The notes under the pieces are model-generated. The model did not search any database, had not been told where the DNA came from, and saw nothing but the letters and a program-made list of their open reading frames with translations. This document shows, piece after piece, positions 1 through 7,983 of a stretch of 64,000 nt of DNA. This DNA comes from Psychrobacter immobilis (lineage in GTDB: Bacteria; Pseudomonadota; Gammaproteobacteria; Pseudomonadales; Moraxellaceae). The DNA is taken from the NCBI RefSeq assembly GCF_904846235.1, contig NZ_CAJGZN010000001.1, positions 1 through 64,000 on the forward strand. Direction: 5' to 3'. Position numbers and translations under genes: made by a program. How positions within the stretch are numbered: position 1 is the stretch's first letter; every line of letters begins with the position of its first letter.

Positions 1-77
1 GGATAGTCGCCCAACGCTTCTATCAGCATGCGAACGGCGCGTTCTTTAATCTCAGGAGTGTAGGTTTGTTTTTTCAT
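1..77 (-). CDS. IS3-family transposase OrfA, N-terminal fragment at window edge
   Basis: The first 25 codons of an IS3-family OrfA are visible, starting at ATG 77-75 on the minus strand. The residues MKKQTYTPEIKERAVRMLIE match the OrfA at 2018 except at a few positions. This is the N-terminal helix of the helix-turn-helix DNA-binding region. The remainder lies outside the window. The coding bases differ from the second copy although the 50 upstream bases are identical, so the two copies are related and not duplicates. Confidence 0.82.
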   Translation of the reverse strand, partial: MKKQTYTPEIKERAVRMLIEALGDY

Positions 78-127
78 TGTCGTATTCTCTCAGAATGTTG
101 AGTCTCCGACAATCCCGGGGCGGTTCA
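1..127 (-). mobile_element. IS3-family element, left copy (partial, reversed)
   Basis: Read on the minus strand, bases 127 to 78 match the 5' end of the second IS copy at 1968 base for base, including the terminal inverted repeat that begins TGAACCGCCCCGGGATTG. A transposase orfA start follows at 77. The element runs off the left window edge. Its end at 127 abuts an open reading frame that continues into the recombinase to the right, so it sits inside that gene. The expected 3-bp target duplication would be ACC at 128-130; the other side is not visible. Confidence 0.85.
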
Positions 128-1304
128 ACCCTTTAATGAGGTAAAAAATGCTTTATCAAATTATTATAATTGTGAGCATACTAAGAAAGATTTCTATAAA
201 AACACATTAATAAACAACAGAAATACATGGATCAATGAGAATTTAGACTCTAGAAAAATTTATGCTTATAACCTATGTACATATTGCTTTTATTACATTT
301 ACCTTTCTTTCACTGCTGCTAATATACAACCCACACTTGATTTGAAAATATCTGATTTAAATTTGGAAAACCTTGGCTTATCAACTTTTGCTAAAAAACA
401 TAAATATCGAGCAGGTAGACAGATTGAATTTTCCGCTCCTTCTCACTTAAAACGTTATCTCATACAGTATTTGAAACTTAGAGAGTGGGTTGATAACCTT
501 CATCTTCCTGGAGACTGTCAAGAATACTTGTTTATGCGTATTGGAGAACATCGTCAATTAAAGCGTTTTGCACGTAGCTCTGTCAGTTCTATTGACGACA
601 ATACTCCACTTTTTAAAGGGGTTAAAAGGGTTACTGCTAGAGACATTAGAAACCTATGTGCGGAATACTACATAAAACATTCTAAAGGAAATTTGTCATT
701 AGTAGCTAGGAAGTTGAATAACTCTTTAACTACAGTAGCTAAATCTTACACTTCGATCGATATTGAGTCTCAAGCAATAGAGATGAATCATTATCACGAA
801 AAAATGATTACCGCAGTTCTTAGGTCTAATCGAACTAATGAACAAACTATATCTATCAAGACTTCAACTAACTATGATACGGAGAAAATACCAGCAGGAT
901 CTTGTTCTAACCTATCAGATAATGATCCTGTTAAGGCATTGGGCTTTAATAATGAAGCCCCCAACCCTTCCTGTGCTACATTTGAAAGTTGTTTGTTCTG
1001 TGAATTTTTTGCAATTCATATAGATTTTGAAGATATACATAAACTATTAAGTTTGAAGGAGGCTCTACTAAAGTCTTCTATGATTCGTGATGATCCTGAA
1101 TATCATCTTCTCTCTATAGAACCATCACTATTTAGAATTGACGAGATTATCAATATTCTTAAAGGAAAAGATAATAGAGTAATTGAACTCGTTGATGATG
1201 CTGAACAAAAAATAAAAATGCAAATTTATAATGAGTATTGGGATGAGCATATAAATTTTCTCACTGTAGCCTCAGAATCTAACAGAAAAAGCTTAAGTTT
1301 ATGA
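128..1304 (+). pseudogene. Tyrosine recombinase 1 of the trio, 5'-truncated by an IS
   Basis: The reading frame is open from the IS border at 129 to the stop at 1302-1304, about 391 codons with no proper start. The first in-frame start-like codon is a TTG at 342, well inside the open stretch, so the gene was cut by the IS and its 5' part lies to the left. The segment TARDIRNLCAEYY followed by LNNSLTTVAKSYTS resembles box II and the catalytic-tyrosine region of phage-type integrases. The C-terminal CATFESCLFCEFF is a cysteine cluster seen in Tn554-like recombinases. It overlaps the next gene by 4 nt (ATGA), indicating translational coupling. It is probably one of two recombinases acting together. 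The exact family is not certain. Confidence 0.68.
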
Positions 1305-2005
1305 CCAAGACAATGATGCGTGAACCCCTCGTTAAAGAGATACAACCAATATCTAAAGACCTAATCGAAAACCCATCATCTGGTTTGATTGTAACGCTTT
1401 CCAAGAGTGGAGATGCTTTATCATTATTCTCTGATGATATTTGGGACTATAGTGCTACTAGCAATTCACATAGAACTATTAATTTTAGAACTAAAATTCG
1501 GAACCTATCCTCATCTATTAATACCGACGGCAAAAAATTCAAATCAGCAGTTAAGTTTTTGAAGGTATTTACTCTCAATTGGAATTGTGAGATGAATGGA
1601 TGTTCTATGTCAAAATTGAATAGTGATATAGTCGCTATATCCTTCCTAATTAGTTACTGTGTAAACAATAATATTGACTTTAATAATATATTTACTGACA
1701 GTAGTGCAATCGACTTCCTAGTAACTAATAGTTCGACGGAGAAACAAATAGGTTTGCATTTAGGCAAGATACAAAGATTTATTGATACAGCATCTGTTTT
1801 AAATCAAAGTAATTTTTGGTGTAACATGCAACCTTCAAAAGAATTTTCAAGCAAACTAAGAAAGACTAGAAAATCTTTCCCTGAGACTTCTCAAAGTCTT
1901 CAAACCATGATCATTCCTTCACGTATTTATCAGAACCTGCTAAAAGATACCATTGAAAGTTTGCAGGTGAACCGCCCCGGGATTGTCGGAGACTCAACAT
2001 TCTGA
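1301..2005 (+). pseudogene. Tyrosine recombinase 2 of the trio, 5' part, split by IS3 insertion
   Basis: ATG 1301 overlaps the stop of the upstream recombinase. Genuine coding runs to 1967; the last 13 codons to 2005 are read from IS sequence. Deleting the IS (1968-3276) and one copy of the AGG target duplication joins this frame to 3280 without a frameshift. The junction reads ...LQVFNKHAEQISYVF..., and the whole gene is 2040 nt, giving 679 aa. This N-terminal part should hold the DNA-binding arm and core-binding region, and the catalytic part lies after the IS. As it stands, only a non-catalytic 234-aa peptide is made. Confidence 0.75.
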
Positions 2006-2017
2006 GAGAATACGACA

Positions 2018-2335
2018 ATGAAAACACGAAACTACACTCCTGAGATTAAAGAACGCGCCGTTCGCATGCTCATTGAATCAGCAAATGACTATCCCTCCAC
2101 CTGGTCAGCGATTCAAGCCATTGCCCCTAAGATTGGCTGCACACCTGAAACTCTACGCTCGTGGCATAAAAAGCACATCGATCAAACCATTCCTGCAAAT
2201 GTGCAAGCTCAAAGTCAAGAGCAGCGTATTAAGGATCTCGAGCGCGAGAATAGAGAACTCAAGCAAGCCAACGAGATTATACGTAAGGCTGCCGCTTTTT
2301 TCGCCCAGGCGGAGCTCGACCGCCCACCGAAATAA
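2018..2335 (+). CDS. IS3-family transposase OrfA
   Basis: A 105-aa protein with an N-terminal helix-turn-helix (YTPEIKERAVRML ... GCTPETLRSWHKK) and a C-terminal leucine-zipper-like helix (RIKDLERENRELKQANEII), as in IS3 OrfA proteins that bind the ends and multimerise. Its stop overlaps the ATG of orfB (TAATG). A slippery TTTTTTC at 2296-2302, in the correct phase (T TTT TTC), would allow a -1 shift into the orfB frame. That frame is open from the slip site to the orfB ATG, so an OrfAB fusion transposase is expected. Confidence 0.93.
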   Translation: MKTRNYTPEIKERAVRMLIESANDYPSTWSAIQAIAPKIGCTPETLRSWHKKHIDQTIPANVQAQSQEQRIKDLERENRELKQANEIIRKAAAFFAQAELDRPPK

Positions 2336-3237
2336 TGGTCGATTTTATTGATGTTAACAAGCAAGAATATGGGATCGAGCTGATTTGTAGAGTACTACCG
2401 ATTGCCCCGTCAACCTATCACCGTGCTAAAGACTTAGAAGAGTGCCCTGACAAGCGCTCACTACGCAGTCAGCATGACGACTATTATATTAGCGAGATTA
2501 AACGCATCTGGCAGGACAGCAAATGCCGCTATGGCGCTCGTAAGGTCTGGCAACAGATGAAAGCGGACGGGCTACAGGTTGCTCGGTGTACTGTAGAGCG
2601 TTTAATGAAGCAATATGAGCTGCAAGGGGTTTGGCGTGGCAAAGGTAAGATTACGACTAATAGCCGTGATGACCAGAAGCGCGCTGATGATTTGGTTAAT
2701 CGTAACTTTAACGCCCAGCGTCCTAACCAGCTGTGGGTGGCGGACTTCACTTATATCAAGACCATGAGCGGCTGGGTCTATACCGCTTTTATCATTGATG
2801 TGTTTGCCCGCGCTATTGTGGGCTGGAAAGTCTCTAATCGTATGAATACCGATATGGTGATGGCGGCGTTAAATCAGGCAATAACAGATAGGAATAATCC
2901 TAAAGCTGTGATTCATCATAGTGATCGAGGGGTTCAGTATTTATCCATTCGTTATACTGATAAGATGGCTGATTCTGGCGTCATTGCCTCTGTTGGCACA
3001 ACAGGCGATTCATACGATAATGCGTTGGCTGAAACGGTTAACGGGCTTTATAAAACGGAAGTGATTGATTATTTAAAACAGCAGTGGCAAGGCGTGAATG
3101 ATGTTGAACTGGCTACTTTAGAGTGGGTCGATTGGTTCAACAAAACACGTTTGCACAGCACGATTGGTTATGTGTCGCCTTTTGAGTTTGAAAAGCGGTA
3201 TTATGACAATTTAACCCTGTCAGGCATGGCTGCCTGA
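2335..3237 (+). CDS. IS3-family transposase OrfB (DDE integrase)
   Basis: A 300-aa protein with the rve integrase core. The catalytic acidic residues lie in LWVADFTYI (D), HHSDRGVQY (D) and DNALAETVNGLYKTE (E). The N-terminal YGIELICRVLPIAPSTY is the helix-turn-helix_21 type region common to IS3 OrfB. It is probably translated mainly as the C-terminal half of an OrfAB fusion by -1 frameshifting at 2296-2302. Independent starts at ATG 2335 are also possible. No lesions are visible. Confidence 0.94.
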   Translation: MVDFIDVNKQEYGIELICRVLPIAPSTYHRAKDLEECPDKRSLRSQHDDYYISEIKRIWQDSKCRYGARKVWQQMKADGLQVARCTVERLMKQYELQGVWRGKGKITTNSRDDQKRADDLVNRNFNAQRPNQLWVADFTYIKTMSGWVYTAFIIDVFARAIVGWKVSNRMNTDMVMAALNQAITDRNNPKAVIHHSDRGVQYLSIRYTDKMADSGVIASVGTTGDSYDNALAETVNGLYKTEVIDYLKQQWQGVNDVELATLEWVDWFNKTRLHSTIGYVSPFEFEKRYYDNLTLSGMAA

Positions 3238-3279
3238 CTCAAGTAAAACACTCTCCGATATACTCGGGGCGGTTCAAGG

Positions 3280-4652
3280 TTTTTAATAAGCACGCTGAGC
3301 AGATCTCATATGTTTTTTCTGCACGTACTAAAGTAAGAGATGAAGCATTAAGATTAGATCAGAGTGTACCTATGAGTAAGCTTACTAAATCACAAAAAAG
3401 CTTAATCAGATTTTATTGGCAAACTGCTTTGAAGACAGATACAAAGCTAACTAAGATTTTAGCAGAATTAACAGATTTAAACATCATCAAGAATGCTAAT
3501 TGGTTAAGTTTAACAATCAGCTTAGGTCAAATACAGATGAAAAGCGCTTTTGTTATAGCTGCGTTTACAGGTATGCGTAAAAATGAATTACTATCTATCC
3601 CTTTCAACGGGCTAAGACATATTCATTCCGATACTGGGAATATACCTGTAGTATGGTCAACTACAACAAAATTGGAAAGTAATGGAGTACCAAGATTTAC
3701 AAAATGGGTAACAGGTTCAATTGTTGAAGAAGCTTTTGAAGCAGCTAAATTTATCACTCAAGGAGCTTTGAACTGGTCTGCTAATAAGAGTCAGGTGGCA
3801 GAAGATGAGAGTAAGTTACCGTTGTTTTTTTCAATTGAAAATGGGAAATCTGGAAAGCCTCATCCGCATTTTGATTATGCAACAACTGCCTTAAATAGCA
3901 ACCTCATTCAAAAAATAATGTCATCAGAGCACTTATTAATTTCAGAACAAGACTTAAAGGAAGTCAGTCAATTTTTATACGGCGATGAAATATCTAATAA
4001 TATTAAATTAGGTAAGCCTTGGCCTTTAGGCTTTCATCAGTTTAGACGCTCCTTAGCCGTGTATGCTGCTTCTAGTGGTTATGTTTCATATCCTACTCTT
4101 AAATCCCAGCTAAAACATATAAGCATGATGATGACAGTCTATTACACGGACTCAAACTCTAGAGCGATAAATATTTTAGGCAACGGCCCTGAAGTCAAAG
4201 CTATGCAAAAGGAATGGCAGGAGGCCCAAGCAAGAGTAGAGTCAGATAATTTGCATGAATTGTTAGATAGCAGGGTGACACTAACTGGTGCAGCTGGTAA
4301 AAATCTACAAAAAAGAAAAGTAGAGAATAAGCTTCCTAAGTTCTTAGATAATAGAAATAGTACTAAGAAAGCAGTCAAAAATGGCAAAATTCGTTATCGA
4401 TCTACTTTAGTTGGCGGATGTATGTCTATTAAACCTTGTGATAAAGGTGCTGGTGTATTGGCATCTGCTTGTATTAGCTGTGAAAATGCGGTGTTTTCAC
4501 CAGAATCCAAAAGTATTTTGCTACAAACTAAAGATTTTTATAAGTCTCAACTCACTTTAGATATTCCAAAGCGTGTTCATCATGAATACGAAGTGAGTAT
4601 TAAAAAAATAGACAGTCTTCTTTCAGTATTAGAAGTAAATCAAGAGAAATAA
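3280..4652 (+). pseudogene. Tyrosine recombinase 2 of the trio, catalytic 3' part, split by IS3 insertion
   Basis: This continues in frame from 1967 after removal of the IS. The longest ORF with its own start is 3372-4652 (426 aa). Catalytic signatures of tyrosine recombinases are present: box I arginine in AAFTGMRKNELL (about 3576), box II H-x-x-R in GFHQFRRSLAVYA (about 4034), and a C-terminal LKHISMMMTVYYTD with candidate nucleophile tyrosines (about 4139-4144). A cysteine cluster follows (GGCMSIKPCD ... ACISCENAVF) and may bind metal. An internal start could yield a stand-alone catalytic fragment, but it would lack the N-terminal DNA-binding part. The stop is 1 nt from the next gene. Confidence 0.78.
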
Positions 4653-4653
4653 C

Positions 4654-5073
4654 ATGAAAACTAGCCAGGCAGAACAGGCTTATTGGGATGCTTTGAATCG
4701 TCTACAAGATGGTACAGCCAAAATTGTCAATACAAAGTCATCACGGTTTAAGTTTACTAGAGACGCTGTAGGTAGAGAGGCAGGTAAAGGAAAAGGGTAT
4801 GTCCGTAATGAGAGATATCCAGAACTTTGCGAAGCAATAACAAAAGCGGAAGAAGAACGCAAAAATCGTGCTCAAGAAAAACCTAATACTTCTACTAAGT
4901 TAAAACATGAAAAAGAGCTCAAAATCAAAGCTAATTTGAAATACGACATGATAAAAGAAGAATATGACATTATAATGCAAGATTATCTTAACATTCTAAG
5001 ACAGAATTTTGAACTTCAAAGAGAGTTAGCAGATTCTCCACATATAAGATTAGTGAAAAGATCTAATAAATAG
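4654..5073 (+). CDS. Small basic coiled-coil protein, third member of the recombinase trio
   Basis: A 139-aa protein beginning one base after the stop of recombinase 2, so certainly in the same transcript. Residues about 30-60 (RFKFTRDAVGREAGKGKGYV) look like a small DNA-binding helix-turn-helix. The second half, rich in E, K and L, looks like a coiled coil. In position, size and layout it corresponds to TnpC of Tn554 or GmtX of gamma-mobile-trio islands, which assist the recombinases. I could not match it by sequence to either, so the assignment rests on context. Its likely job is an accessory factor for excision or integration. Confidence 0.6.
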   Translation: MKTSQAEQAYWDALNRLQDGTAKIVNTKSSRFKFTRDAVGREAGKGKGYVRNERYPELCEAITKAEEERKNRAQEKPNTSTKLKHEKELKIKANLKYDMIKEEYDIIMQDYLNILRQNFELQRELADSPHIRLVKRSNK

Positions 5074-5111
5074 CTTAATCTTGTTCCTGTTTAGCTCAAA
5101 TACAATCTATG

Positions 5112-5136
5112 AATAAAGCCTCTCTAAAGCTTTATT
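5112..5136 (+). terminator. Possible hairpin terminator after the recombinase trio
   Basis: A perfect 8-bp inverted repeat, AATAAAGC (5112-5119) and GCTTTATT (5129-5136), lies between the trio and the island epmC. It is AU-rich and lacks a long T tract, so it is a weak terminator candidate at best. Confidence 0.35.
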
Positions 5137-5176
5137 TCTCATATTACGGCTATTAAGATGCCTTAAAAGTATTCCT

Positions 5177-5674
5177 ATGAATGACGATCATTTGTGTAAC
5201 AAACTAAAAATTTTATTTGAACATCTTTTTCCTACTCTAACCATAATTGGTGGAGTAGATGAACCCTACTATGAAGCGCCAAAAGCAGATACAAATGCGA
5301 AGATCTTTTTTAAAGAAAACTACCCAAGAAGCCTATTACATGAAATTGCTCATTACTGTTTGGCAGGGCAAAAACGACGCAAATTAGATGACTATGGTTA
5401 CTGGTATACTGAATGTGGTAGAACAAGTGAAGAGCAAGAGCTATTTCAATTGGTTGAAGCAAGACCTCAAGGCTTAGAAAAGGCTATGTGTGAAGCTATA
5501 GGTATACATTTTTCACCTAGCTTTGATGATTTTTCAGGTCGACCGATATCAGAGGTGTTTCTAAAAAACTTAGAAGTTAATTATCAAGAGATGATTACGA
5601 ATCCTCCTCCTACGGCTAGAATAGCTTTAGAAACATTAATGCATACAGATTTTTCTACGTTAAGGGATAATTAG
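5177..5674 (+). CDS. epmC: EF-P hydroxylase EpmC, island-borne copy
   Basis: A 165-aa EpmC (YfcM) family protein. The diagnostic metal-site motif HEIAHYCLAG is followed by RR and DDYGYWYTECGR, in the order and spacing of E. coli EpmC. The family hydroxylates the beta-lysylated lysine of elongation factor P, the last step after EpmA and EpmB. The copy is full length, with an intact N terminus. It lies on the island just inside the disrupted chromosomal epmC (7391-7750), and the two proteins are clearly different in sequence (for example HEIAHYC here against ELSHWC there). I infer that it compensates for the gene destroyed by integration. A divergent paralogue with another substrate cannot be excluded. 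Confidence 0.85.
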   Translation: MNDDHLCNKLKILFEHLFPTLTIIGGVDEPYYEAPKADTNAKIFFKENYPRSLLHEIAHYCLAGQKRRKLDDYGYWYTECGRTSEEQELFQLVEARPQGLEKAMCEAIGIHFSPSFDDFSGRPISEVFLKNLEVNYQEMITNPPPTARIALETLMHTDFSTLRDN

Positions 5675-5882
5675 TTTATTAACTACATATTGCAAATTCA
5701 TACTTACTTAATTTTAAAATTTCAAAGCAGTCATGTGAAGTATATTCATCAGGCTACTATTCAGCCGATGATAACTATAGTAAATATTCTAGCCTTCCCA
5801 ATTTTATTGAAAAAACAAAGAATATCTACTAAGAGAAGAACCAACAAAAAGTCCCGATCTATTCATCAAAAATAAAATATTG

Positions 5883-7184
5883 GAGAGTTTCCCAAAAACT
5901 GTGTAACTGCTTATAATCCACTAACTGGAGAATAAGCAATGACTACTCAATCTGACATCAAGAAACTGGCCGAGCAAATGGCTGGTAGCATGAACAGCTT
6001 CGATGACATTAAAGACTTTCAAAAGCAGCTCATGCAATCCTTTATTGATACTGCCTTAGAGGCTGAGATGGAAGATCATCTCGGCTACCCTAAACATGAG
6101 AAGGCAGACAAGCCCAATAAGCGCAACGGCCACACTAAAAAGACCGTCCGCAGTGACACAGGCGATCTTGAGATATCCACCCCAAGAGACCGTCATGGTG
6201 ACTTTGAACCTACACTCGTGCGCAAGCATCAAACCCGTATCTCAGGTCTCGATGACAAGATCATATTCCTTTACGCCAAGGGTCAAACCACCACCGAGAT
6301 TGTAGAGAGCATTAAAGAGCTCTATGACGTCGACATCTCAAGCAGCTTGGTTTCTAGAGTCACCGATAACATATTAGAGGACATCACCGCATGGCAGAAC
6401 CGGCCGCTGAGCAGTGTTTATCCTATCGTCTATCTAGACTGCATTGTCGTCAAAGTACGTCAAGATAAGCAGATTATCAACAAAGCCATTTACTTAGCGC
6501 TAGGTGTTGCTCTTGATGGTAAAAAAGAGCTGCTTGGTATGTGGTTATCAGAGAATGAAGGCGCTAAGTTCTGGCTGGGCGTTCTCACTGAGCTACAAAA
6601 CCGCGGGGTACAAGATATCCTCATTGCCTGTGTCGATGGCTTAAAGGGCTTCCCCGATGCCATCAACACGGTTTATCCCAAAGCCAAGGTTCAGCTGTGT
6701 ATCGTACACATGGTGCGCTATTCAATGAAGTTTGTACCTTGGACAGATAAGAAGGCCGTAGCGGCTGATTTAAAGGCCATCTACGGCGCTGATACGCTTG
6801 AGATAGCAGAGGCCAACCTTGAGCATTTTAATGAGGTATGGGGCAAAGAGTATCCGCATGTCATCAAGTCTTGGCGTAATAACTGGGAGGGCTTAACGGT
6901 GTTCTTCGAGTATCCTAAAGACATCAGAAAAGTGATTTATACCACCAATGCTATTGAGTCTTTAAACAGCGTGATTCGGACAGCGGTGAATAAGCGTAAG
7001 GTGTTCCCATCTGATCAGGCAGCATTCAAAGTGGTGTACTTAGCAACCCAGCAGGCATCCAAAAAGTGGTCGATGCCAATCCGTAACTGGACGTCTGCTC
7101 TGAATCGTTTTATGATTATGTTTGATGACCGTATCAGTAAGCATTTAATCTAAATGGCAGTTACACAGAATCTGGGATGGGCTC
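5883..7184 (+). mobile_element. IS256-family insertion sequence, 1302 bp, 8-bp target duplication
   Basis: The imperfect 28-bp terminal inverted repeats share CTGTGTAACTGC at their inner ends (5899-5910 and its complement at 7157-7168). AAATATTG is duplicated at 5875-5882 and 7185-7192, the 8-bp duplication expected for IS256-family insertion. One intact transposase gene fills the element. It lies between the island epmC and the right end of the island, in non-coding DNA. Confidence 0.93.
5939..7153 (+). CDS. IS256-family transposase (Mutator type)
   Basis: 404 aa, the normal length for IS256-family transposases. DDE residues are visible in YLDCIVVKVR (D), ACVDGLKGFPDAI (D) and YTTNAIESLNSVIR (E). 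The upstream TGGAGAATAAGC gives a good ribosome binding site for ATG 5939. A second copy of the same family at 34288 differs at scattered residues (for example RHGDFEPTLVRK here against RDSSFEPVLVSK there), so they are diverged relatives. The reading frame is intact. Confidence 0.95.
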   Translation: MTTQSDIKKLAEQMAGSMNSFDDIKDFQKQLMQSFIDTALEAEMEDHLGYPKHEKADKPNKRNGHTKKTVRSDTGDLEISTPRDRHGDFEPTLVRKHQTRISGLDDKIIFLYAKGQTTTEIVESIKELYDVDISSSLVSRVTDNILEDITAWQNRPLSSVYPIVYLDCIVVKVRQDKQIINKAIYLALGVALDGKKELLGMWLSENEGAKFWLGVLTELQNRGVQDILIACVDGLKGFPDAINTVYPKAKVQLCIVHMVRYSMKFVPWTDKKAVAADLKAIYGADTLEIAEANLEHFNEVWGKEYPHVIKSWRNNWEGLTVFFEYPKDIRKVIYTTNAIESLNSVIRTAVNKRKVFPSDQAAFKVVYLATQQASKKWSMPIRNWTSALNRFMIMFDDRISKHLI

Positions 7185-7269
7185 AAATATTGATATGTCT
7201 CGATTGTATATACACGGCTAATATAAGCTTCTTAGTGCTTTGAAAAGTGATAATTCCAATGACTCACTT

Positions 7270-7314
7270 AATGTACAATATCTCCTTTTATGAGGAATAT
7301 TGTACATTTTTTTA
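7270..7314 (+). terminator. Perfect 12-bp inverted repeat with T tract near the island's right end
   Basis: AATGTACAATAT (7270-7281) and ATATTGTACATT (7297-7308) form a 12-bp perfect stem that can extend by a few inner pairs, followed by a run of T. This looks like an intrinsic terminator on the plus strand, closing the transcript of the island epmC if the IS is ignored. A further AATGTACATT lies at 7371-7380 beside the epmC junction. The sequence might therefore also, or instead, be a recombinase or regulator binding site. Confidence 0.6.
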
Positions 7315-7390
7315 TCAAGAAGCTGATTTTACATCATTACAATTACTTCTTTATCAATCAATAACTTAGTAATGTACATTTATAGTTAAG

Positions 7391-7750
7391 AGTTTACTAG
7401 AGCTGAGTCATTGGTGCGTAGCTGGTGACGCTCGTAGACAACTATCTGACTTTGGTTACTGGTATGCCCCAGATGGACGATCAGCGGCTCAGCAACAAGC
7501 ATTTGAGCGTGTAGAAATCAAACCTCAAGCATTAGAGTGTCTATTTACCTTGGCGTGTGGACGAAACTTCCAAGTCTCCCAAGATAATTTGTTTGCCGAC
7601 TTCGATACTAGTAGTAGCACCTTTGCTAGTGATGTCTATCAGCAAGTCCAAAACTATATAGCCAAACCTCATACTCTGCCGCGTGACGCTAAGACTTTAC
7701 TGATTGCGTTACTTAGCGCTTGCACTTCTTCATCTGAGATAAGTGCTTAA
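7391..7750 (+). pseudogene. epmC: Chromosomal EF-P hydroxylase gene epmC, 3' remnant
   Basis: Codons from 7391 read SLLELSHWCVAGDARRQLSD, then FGYWYAPDGR, and continue to a stop at 7748-7750. This is the conserved core and C terminus of EpmC. The first conserved residue lost is the leading His of the HExxH metal motif (SLL-ELSHW against SLLHEIAHY in the island copy). The break therefore falls on the active-site codons. The N-terminal third is missing and is expected on the far left side of the island, outside the window. No proper start remains; an ATG does not occur until 7550, deep inside the domain. Confidence 0.85.
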
Positions 7751-7983
7751 TTCAAATTACTAAGCGTTCCTACTTATTAACGATTCTCTACGGTTGGTAA
7801 CGCCTTGCCACTAAACTTATATCTACTTTGAGCTATACTGATAACTGAAGTAGTATTTTGAAGATATCGATCTACTTTAGTTCTAGAGTAGTTTTTCTAA
7901 TGTATCTAGTAATTGAACTACATCTAACTAATGAAAAATTTGTCTCAATTAAAAAACCAATAATTATAAAATAAGGAACCACT

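Larger units (their letters stand above)
1968..3276 (+). mobile_element. Complete IS3-family insertion sequence, 1309 bp, 3-bp target duplication
   Basis: The terminal inverted repeats are TGAACCGCCCCGGGATTGTC at the left and, read inward from the right, TGAACCGCCCCGAGTATATC. It is flanked by AGG direct repeats at 1965-1967 and 3277-3279. It contains orfA and orfB with IS3-type products. The ends resemble those of the IS3/IS51-like groups, but I cannot name the exact element. The insertion is intact, so it could still be active. It interrupts the second recombinase of the island. Confidence 0.93.
1..7390. mobile_element. Right-hand part of a recombinase-trio genomic island integrated in epmC
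   Basis: This AT-rich block carries two tyrosine-recombinase genes, a small basic coiled-coil protein gene and an extra complete epmC. It is followed directly by the 3' part of the chromosomal epmC at about 7391. The gene order (recombinase, recombinase, small helper) is the arrangement seen in Tn554-type transposons and the so-called gamma-mobile-trio islands. I infer that the element integrated into epmC and supplies a replacement copy. The left end and any cargo lie outside the window. Both recombinase genes are interrupted by IS3-family elements, so the island is probably no longer mobile by itself. The right boundary is placed where homology to EpmC resumes and could be off by about 20 bases. 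Confidence 0.72.

Noticed and set aside
5690..5875. A 61-codon open frame after the island epmC
   Set aside because: No ATG with a ribosome binding site, composition like non-coding AT-rich DNA, and it is cut by the IS256 flank. Judged chance.
7550..7750. A stand-alone 66-aa gene
   Set aside because: It is only the C-terminal part of the broken chromosomal epmC, whose frame runs back to about 7391.
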